Position numbers and translations under genes: made by a program | Shown here: piece after piece, positions 58,502 to 64,000 of the stretch | How positions within the stretch are numbered: position 1 is the stretch's first letter | How the letters are laid out: every line of letters starts with the position of its first letter | The notes under the pieces: generated by a model | Seen by the model: only the letters and a program-made list of their open reading frames with translations | Database searches by the model: none | Told to the model about the DNA's origin: nothing | DNA from: Erythroxylum novogranatense | Lineage: Eukaryota > Streptophyta > Magnoliopsida > Malpighiales > Erythroxylaceae | Length of the DNA stretch: 64,000 nucleotides | Assembly: GCA_029891385.1 (NCBI GenBank) | Contig: CM057230.1 | Location: 37,543,858-37,607,857, forward strand | Direction of reading: 5' to 3'

Positions 58502-59975
58502 TATTAAATCACACTTGATTATAATTTTTACAAAAAATTGTTCTTGACGTGTTAACCACAAGTTATTTGTGTGGCCAATCTCTAGTGGTATTCATAAAGT
58601 AGAGAAAAAGACCTCAGATTTTGAGAGGACATATATAATTGCTAGCTCTTTATGCCTTTCTCTTATTTATAAAAAGATGAAAGAATTTCTTTCTTATTAA
58701 AATTAAACTTCTTAATTATAACTAAAGTCAAACTCTAATTATAATTATCATTTAAATTTAATAAAATTTAATATTTGATTTTTAAATTTTTAAAATTCAC
58801 AATTAAGTTCAACTTAAATTGTTTTATTTTTATCCATTCTTTTATGTGTGACCCATTAGGTTCTTAATATGTTAGTAATGATTATAAATTCTAATTCTAA
58901 TTTATAACTATAATGAGATAAATTAATCTTTTAATTTTCTTTAATTCTTCAGTTAAATAATCTATAATCATATATCAAGATTGATATCTAACAACATGTC
59001 CGACTATCTAAATATTAGAAATGTTAAAGTAGTTTGACTTAGCCTGTCCATGCATGTTTATGATGTATAATTTAATCCTTTCATTATCTAATGTTTCAAT
59101 TAGACACGAGTTTGAATTTAATAATTACTCTTTTAAATGCAATCATGTTCTTTCTTGCTAATTAGTAATTGATTTACAATTGATGTTTGAAAAAACCTTT
59201 TAGATCTCAGTTCACTCTAAAGATAATTCAAATCACTACTAATTAAGAATAGTGAAATATTCTTCTTAATTACTTTAGAGTGATGAATTTTTTATTAACT
59301 TACTCAACTATCTCCATACGGTTCATACTATATCTAAGTACTATCGATTGAGCTACCTTAAATAGAATAGGGTGATGAATCCTATCTTGATTACTTAACT
59401 ACCTCTATATAGTTCATGCTACATCCAATGACTAACGAATGAACTACCCATGATTATAATAGGTCATAATTAGTATCAAAACATAGCAATCACCATATAA
59501 GATAACTTTGAAGATCTCAAGTCAAATGATCACTTATACAATCATCACAGAATTTTCATAGATACATAAGTAATCTTCCAAATGGATTTTTCATATGGGG
59601 TTAGTTCAGCGATCTTGTTCTCTAACAAGCACTCATATATTTGTTTAAGTATCTCCATATTTTAGTTTATGAGATCGACTAATTCTTTCAAAAGGAAAAA
59701 TATAACATGTACTAGTATTTTTACGTTGTACTAATGTTCAGTCTTAATAAAACAATGAGTATGAACAATTTAGGAATAATACATAAATGCAATATGAATC
59801 TCATAATTATAATCTTATTACATTTTCATTTGCAACGTATAATTATCCTATGGACTTTATCACATACATCTAAATATATATAAGATAAAGAATGACTTTA
59901 AATATTTTGTCACTAAACTGTAAATAAATGATTGGCTCTATGACATAAACCAATAATCTCCCACTTGCACCATTA
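58502..59975 (-). repeat. 3' LTR of an antisense Copia element
   Basis: Bounded on the right by a polypurine tract in antisense (AATCTCCCACTTGCA at 59971-59985; minus strand TGCAAGTGGGAGATT), which is typical of plant Copia elements. Homologous to the interrupted LTR at 25760-27713. Confidence 0.65.
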
Positions 59976-61140
59976 TCACCATACTTAAGAAAAATGACCA
60001 AAATACATCTTTAAATATTTGATGAAACCTTAGCTTCTTTTACATGCCAAATTGTTTTCCATAGTATATTACTATCTTGAACAACATAAGAAACTATAAG
60101 AACTTGTTTATTCAATTAATCATTTCTACTAAATGAAAATTGTATTATGGCTTAATTGGCAACTATTGCTATATTGGAACCTTCTAATCTTGAATGATAT
60201 TGTTTTAAATAAAATAGACCTTTATGAGGATTTATTTCTAAAGTTAATATCCATATAACCTTAAACTCAAATATCAACTCATACATAGAATAATGGAAAT
60301 CTTCAATACTTCACAAGTATCAAATATCTCAAATACTAAACATCTTTAGTACATTATTTATGTGCTTGAACTTAGAATAGGTAAACAACTTCCAATCTAT
60401 CTCTATAGATCTAATTCCCAAAATTAAGTTGTTATTCATCAATTGAAAATTAGAATTATTGTTCTTTAAGAGCAATATATCTCTACATACTCCTACTAAA
60501 TATGATAACTATACTCCTACTAACCTTCTTATAGGCATGATAAATTTACAATTATTTCTAAAACAAACTCTTTGAATTTATCATAAATGTAAATATTTTA
60601 ATATCTTGAAGCCTTTCAACTATACATCAAATGTATCAATAAAGGCTCTAGTTACAATTAGATGTACTATCATAAGATTTGAACTTTTCAAAATTTATCT
60701 TACTACTACTACTTATCTTAAGAACCATTCTCCTATAAGTATTCATTAAAATAAATTTTTTTATAGTTTTGTAACATTATATCTAACCTTTTGAATATCT
60801 CATAACCTTTTATATTTAATTTAGTTAAAACTTACTGGATAATGTATGTTTCAACCAAGCATCACATCTTTAAATTATTAACTTTGACTCTTTCAAAGTC
60901 TTAAAATTTCATTTATAATATAAAATCTTGCTAATTAATCTTATTAGAACGATTTAAGGTAATTCATTGTATTAGAAATCACCATTGAAGAAATAATATT
61001 GCACCATACAATATCCCACATTGTATGTTCCTCCTTATAATATTCCAGAAATCTCAAAAGATTAACAATTTTGAAAAGATTACACAATTTAACCCCTCCT
61101 TTCTTGTGTATTTTGTATACTTTATATGATTCCTATATTA
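59976..61140 (-). pseudogene. Antisense Copia pol remnant
   Basis: Only decayed RNase H and RT sequence is visible on the minus strand. The ATACTCCTACTAACCTTCTTATAG string near 60510 aligns with the RT region at 39430-39460. No long open frame remains. The boundary to the next, sense-oriented element near 61140 is uncertain. Confidence 0.5.
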
Positions 61141-61149
61141 ACAAGTGAT

Positions 61150-61602
61150 TTACTTCAATTGGTATCAAAGCTCAGTTTCCAATTTACAAAGTGAGGACAA
61201 AGATCCATGGTTGAATCACTTGTTTTTATAGTTGAAGGTGCCACGGTCACAAGACCTCCTGCGTTCAATGGTGAGGATTATCATTATTGGAAGGACAGGA
61301 TGCGATTCTTCATAAAATCCACACATATTGATCTTTGTGATATCATCGAGAATGGACCATACACACCAACAAACGATAAAGGCAATGTCATTTCTCGTAA
61401 CAGATGGTCAGCCGATTAGAAAGCTCGATTTTAATTAAACTCAAAGGTCAAGTTCTTTTTTAGTTGTACCTTAAGTAGAAGTGAATATGATAAGGTTCAT
61501 AAATGTGAAACTGCAAAGGAAATGTGAGACACATTATCCATCGCATATGAAGGCACAAATCAAATGAAAGAGTCCATGATCAGCATTCTTGTACATCAGT
61601 AT
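61150..61602 (+). pseudogene. Sense Copia gag start, cut by an LTR
   Basis: TTGGTATCAAAGCTC at 61160-61174 is a primer-binding site. Gag follows from 61207 (RPPAFNGEDYHYWKDRM, then DIIENGPYTPT), the conserved N-terminal block of Copia gag. After a TAG at 61417-61419 it continues to YEGTNQMKESMISILVHQY at about 61600, where the LTR at 61603 interrupts it. The rest of the element is not in the window. Confidence 0.75.
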
Positions 61603-62602
61603 TGTAACATTCCGTACTCATATTAATGGTTAGGACCCGAAATTTCAGTACATGTGAGCTCAAAGAGAGATTAAGGAAATGCATTTTTCTTGCTCATGCA
61701 TAATGTTAGCACACATGCACATAAATGTTGAATCTTTGCACATGAAAAAAAAGTGGTACATGCATTCATTAACAACTTTTTGGTATAATTGATGTTAAAT
61801 TTGATTTTATTAAAAATGAGTAGTAGAAAGAGTGATCCAGGTGTGAGTTGTGATAAGGAAAGAGTTGGAAACAAAATTGGTAGTGATCTGAAAATTGTTC
61901 ACTAAGTATGCTTCGGTATGTTAGCCATAAATTTTTCTCTAGTTATCCAAATGAGACGATTCTTTGTTTGGATTAAACTAGAAACATATGTATACATTTC
62001 TTATGAAGACATAGAATTGCAATTCTGTCTCTAAGAGTTTCAAAGGTTGTCATGAAATTGAGAACTGGGTGCAGTACATCGGATGAATGTAAAAATTCAT
62101 GTTTTGTATTCGGGGGAAATTCTAGACTATTTTAGGCTAATTTAGGCAAATATTTCTTCTGAAAAGTTGTAGCCTTTCTTTTATCCTTCCATTGGTATAT
62201 AGCATGAAAATTTTGGACATCTGAGCTAAAAGTTATGGTCCTTATAAGGGGGGATATTCAAGAGTAAAGATGCTTCTTTTGTGATGACGTCATCTTCTTC
62301 TATGTGACGTCATCTTCTTCTGTGTTTTTCTGCTTCTGTGTTTTGCTTCTTCTATGTTTTGTTTCTTCTATGATGACATCGTCTTCTTCTATGTTTTACT
62401 TCTTCTGTGATGATGTCATCTTCTTCTATGTTTTGTTTCTTCTGTTTTTTCGCCTGGCCTATCTTCTATTCCATTTTTGACCCTTCAGAAGATAGAATTT
62501 GTCTTCGAGGTCTTCATAAAAGTTGTATATATTGAAGTATTCTTTCGAATAATATAAACAACATCCTAATATAATATCTATAGGGAAATTTATAGCAATT
62601 TT
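61603..62602 (+). mobile_element. Partial LTR (Gypsy-like), 5' part only
   Basis: Starts TGTAACATTCCG and contains ~190-bp modules (from about 61910, and 62460-62600, the latter closely like 1-600) plus a TGACGTCA-rich array (62280-62450). It is cut at 62603 by another LTR and would resume outside the window. Confidence 0.65.
62280..62450 (+). repeat. Imperfect tandem array of TGACGTCA and CTTCTTCT units
   Basis: Units of about 17-40 bp alternate GATGACGTCATCTTCTTCTA with TGTTTTGCTTCTTC. TGACGTCA, the bZIP/CRE palindrome, is exact at about 62284 and 62303, with single-base variants near 62371 and 62414. Confidence 0.8.
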
Positions 62603-64000
62603 TGTAGGAAAATCCCGGGGTGGGCATCACATGCCCAGAGTGCGGAATTAAAATTTTTAAGTCCCGGGACATTCCCGAAAGCCAGGATCCATGTGTATGT
62701 ATACACAATCAAACCATAACGACCAAAGGAGACCGTCTCTAACGGTATCCACGCAGAGGTCGGAAAACCTAACCGGGACAAACTCTTTTGACCCGGGAAT
62801 AGCTAGACTAAAGAAAAGAGTGCTAGCTCTTACCTTAGCCTTGGAGAGCAAGTGGAGATGACTTGGTGGAACCTTGGAGAAGAAGAAGCAATCTTGAATG
62901 GAAGATGATGAAGAAGATGGAAAAACCAAGTTTTAAGGCTTAACCATTAAGCCATCGATTTTCTCCTTCCATCAACCGTCCATGCTCTCTTCCATACCTT
63001 CATATATATATGTTTAACACTTAAACAAAACAAATGAGGCTTGGATGTGAGCTATCCACGTAAGAGGCATAATAAATGCCTTAAATTGCTAAACCATCAT
63101 TACTTTGAAAAGTCAAAGTTAATAAAGCTTCCTCTCCATTTTGGTTCCACGAAATCAACATATATATATATAATTAATTAATTATTTACTTAATTAATTA
63201 ATATATATAATTATCAAGTGGTCCATCAAGCTGGAATCGGTCCTCACTGCCATCAGGGCCCCGCCGTGAAAAATCACCGGAGACCCTTTTCAGCAATGTC
63301 GATGTCGCGATCTCATCGGGACATATCCCAATCTCATCGGGATCCATTTAATCCTATTGCTCTCCAGATATCGGATCTCGTCAAACTATTTTCTGATTCT
63401 CCGAGTCACTCTTATGCGTGTGACCCATTAGGTTCCCGGTTATGTTGGCCACTTAGATTAACACTTAATCTGAGCAAGTCATGAGCGGTATCTAGCAACA
63501 CATCATGACCCCCAATTGACCGGAAAGTAATTGGTTTGACTAATGAAACCATATCACGAACCCTTCCATAGACAATTACCGTGCAATTCGTCCTTTCACC
63601 ATGCTATACCCCACTTGGTTTGAGTATGGGCAATGTGTCAACTCTTACTAGACTGATTAAATCAAATCTAGTCCAAGTGTAATTAGATCTCGTCCTAGGA
63701 CTCATTACTTTATATGTCCATGAAGACCATCTTCATGACATATGTATGCTCCGGCGCCAGAGACTTCAAAGTAATGATCCTGATAAGAGGCCATGGGTAT
63801 CTCTTCTGCTATCACAGAAGTGGTGAATCCTCTATTGGCTACTCAATTACCTTCGAATACCTCAAGCTATACCCAATCACCACCCTATGAGCGACCTCAC
63901 GAAAGGCAACAAGGAATGGAGTCAAAATACGTAATCAAGATTCAAGATATCCTTGAGTACCTCAAGTCAAGGATACTTGCACCATTGCTATGATGAGATT
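62603..64000 (-). mobile_element. Antisense LTR, incomplete at window end
   Basis: Starts TGTAGGAAAATCCCGGGG inside the preceding LTR. It contains the TGTGACCCATTAGGTTC block (63419-63436) also found at 58851 and, decayed, at 26026, placing it with antisense Copia-type LTRs. The region is less AT-rich from 63210 on. The open frames there (63218-63484, 63793-63993) have no recognised domain. The right end is beyond the window. Confidence 0.5.
63156..63213. repeat. AT-rich simple repeat (ATAT and TTAATTAA runs)
   Basis: TATATATATATATA followed by repeated AATTAATTAATTA strings in the final LTR. Confidence 0.8.

Noticed and set aside
63218..63993. Two plus-strand coding regions near the window end
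   Set aside because: They sit in an antisense LTR, show no domain and overlap blocks shared with other LTRs.

Overview
This window looks like repeat-rich intergenic DNA from the nuclear genome of a flowering plant, probably a eudicot. It is AT-rich and holds many LTR retrotransposons of both the Copia and Gypsy types, a LINE, MITEs, a PIF/Harbinger transposon and a Cassandra-type element with 5S-rRNA-like LTR sequence. Only one host gene that looks intact is visible: a two-exon CLE signalling-peptide gene of the CLE25/CLE26 type on the minus strand (13483-15539). No tRNA gene, true rRNA gene, CRISPR array or prokaryotic operon was seen.

Layout. 1-2848 is the 3' part of a very large LTR. 3853-5229 holds a LINE remnant and a Mutator-like MITE. 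6547-11376 is a complete, young Copia element on the minus strand (324-bp LTRs, TSD GTTTA) with a broken gag-pol. 13483-15539 is the CLE gene. 17200-24762 holds two old Copia remnants (one minus, one plus), the second carrying a MITE and a local integrase duplication. 25760-27713 is an LTR-like block containing a 5'-truncated LINE with a 15-bp TSD.

27925-38398 is a three-layer nest with a target duplication at every layer. A small MITE (10-bp repeat GTTTGGATCA) contains a PIF/Harbinger transposon (TSD TTA), which contains a young chromodomain Gypsy element (TSD AAGAT). The Harbinger element also carries fragments of two unrelated host genes between its ends: a Nodulin-like/NFD4-type membrane protein (plus strand) and an ABCB-type ABC transporter exon (minus strand). 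This is gene capture by a PIF/Harbinger transposon.

39150-46140 is an antisense Copia remnant split by a 3.35-kb solo LTR (TSD TTAAT). 46247-58496 is an antisense SIRE-like Copia derivative that keeps gag and both LTRs but lacks pol. Its left LTR is split by a 5.0-kb solo LTR (TSD CACTC). Its interior is split by a 1,979-bp chimera (52772-54750, TSD ATCAA) that joins Cassandra LTR pieces in inverted orientation with a Gypsy LTR-PBS-gag segment. 58502-64000 holds further Copia and LTR pieces, the last running off the window.

The genes do not form a pathway. The window is a record of successive insertions around one small host gene. The two most notable structures are the Harbinger element with captured host exons and the Cassandra/Gypsy chimera. 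Boundaries given with a target duplication are firm to the base. Boundaries of old Copia remnants are approximate, and all family names rest on motif recognition by eye.
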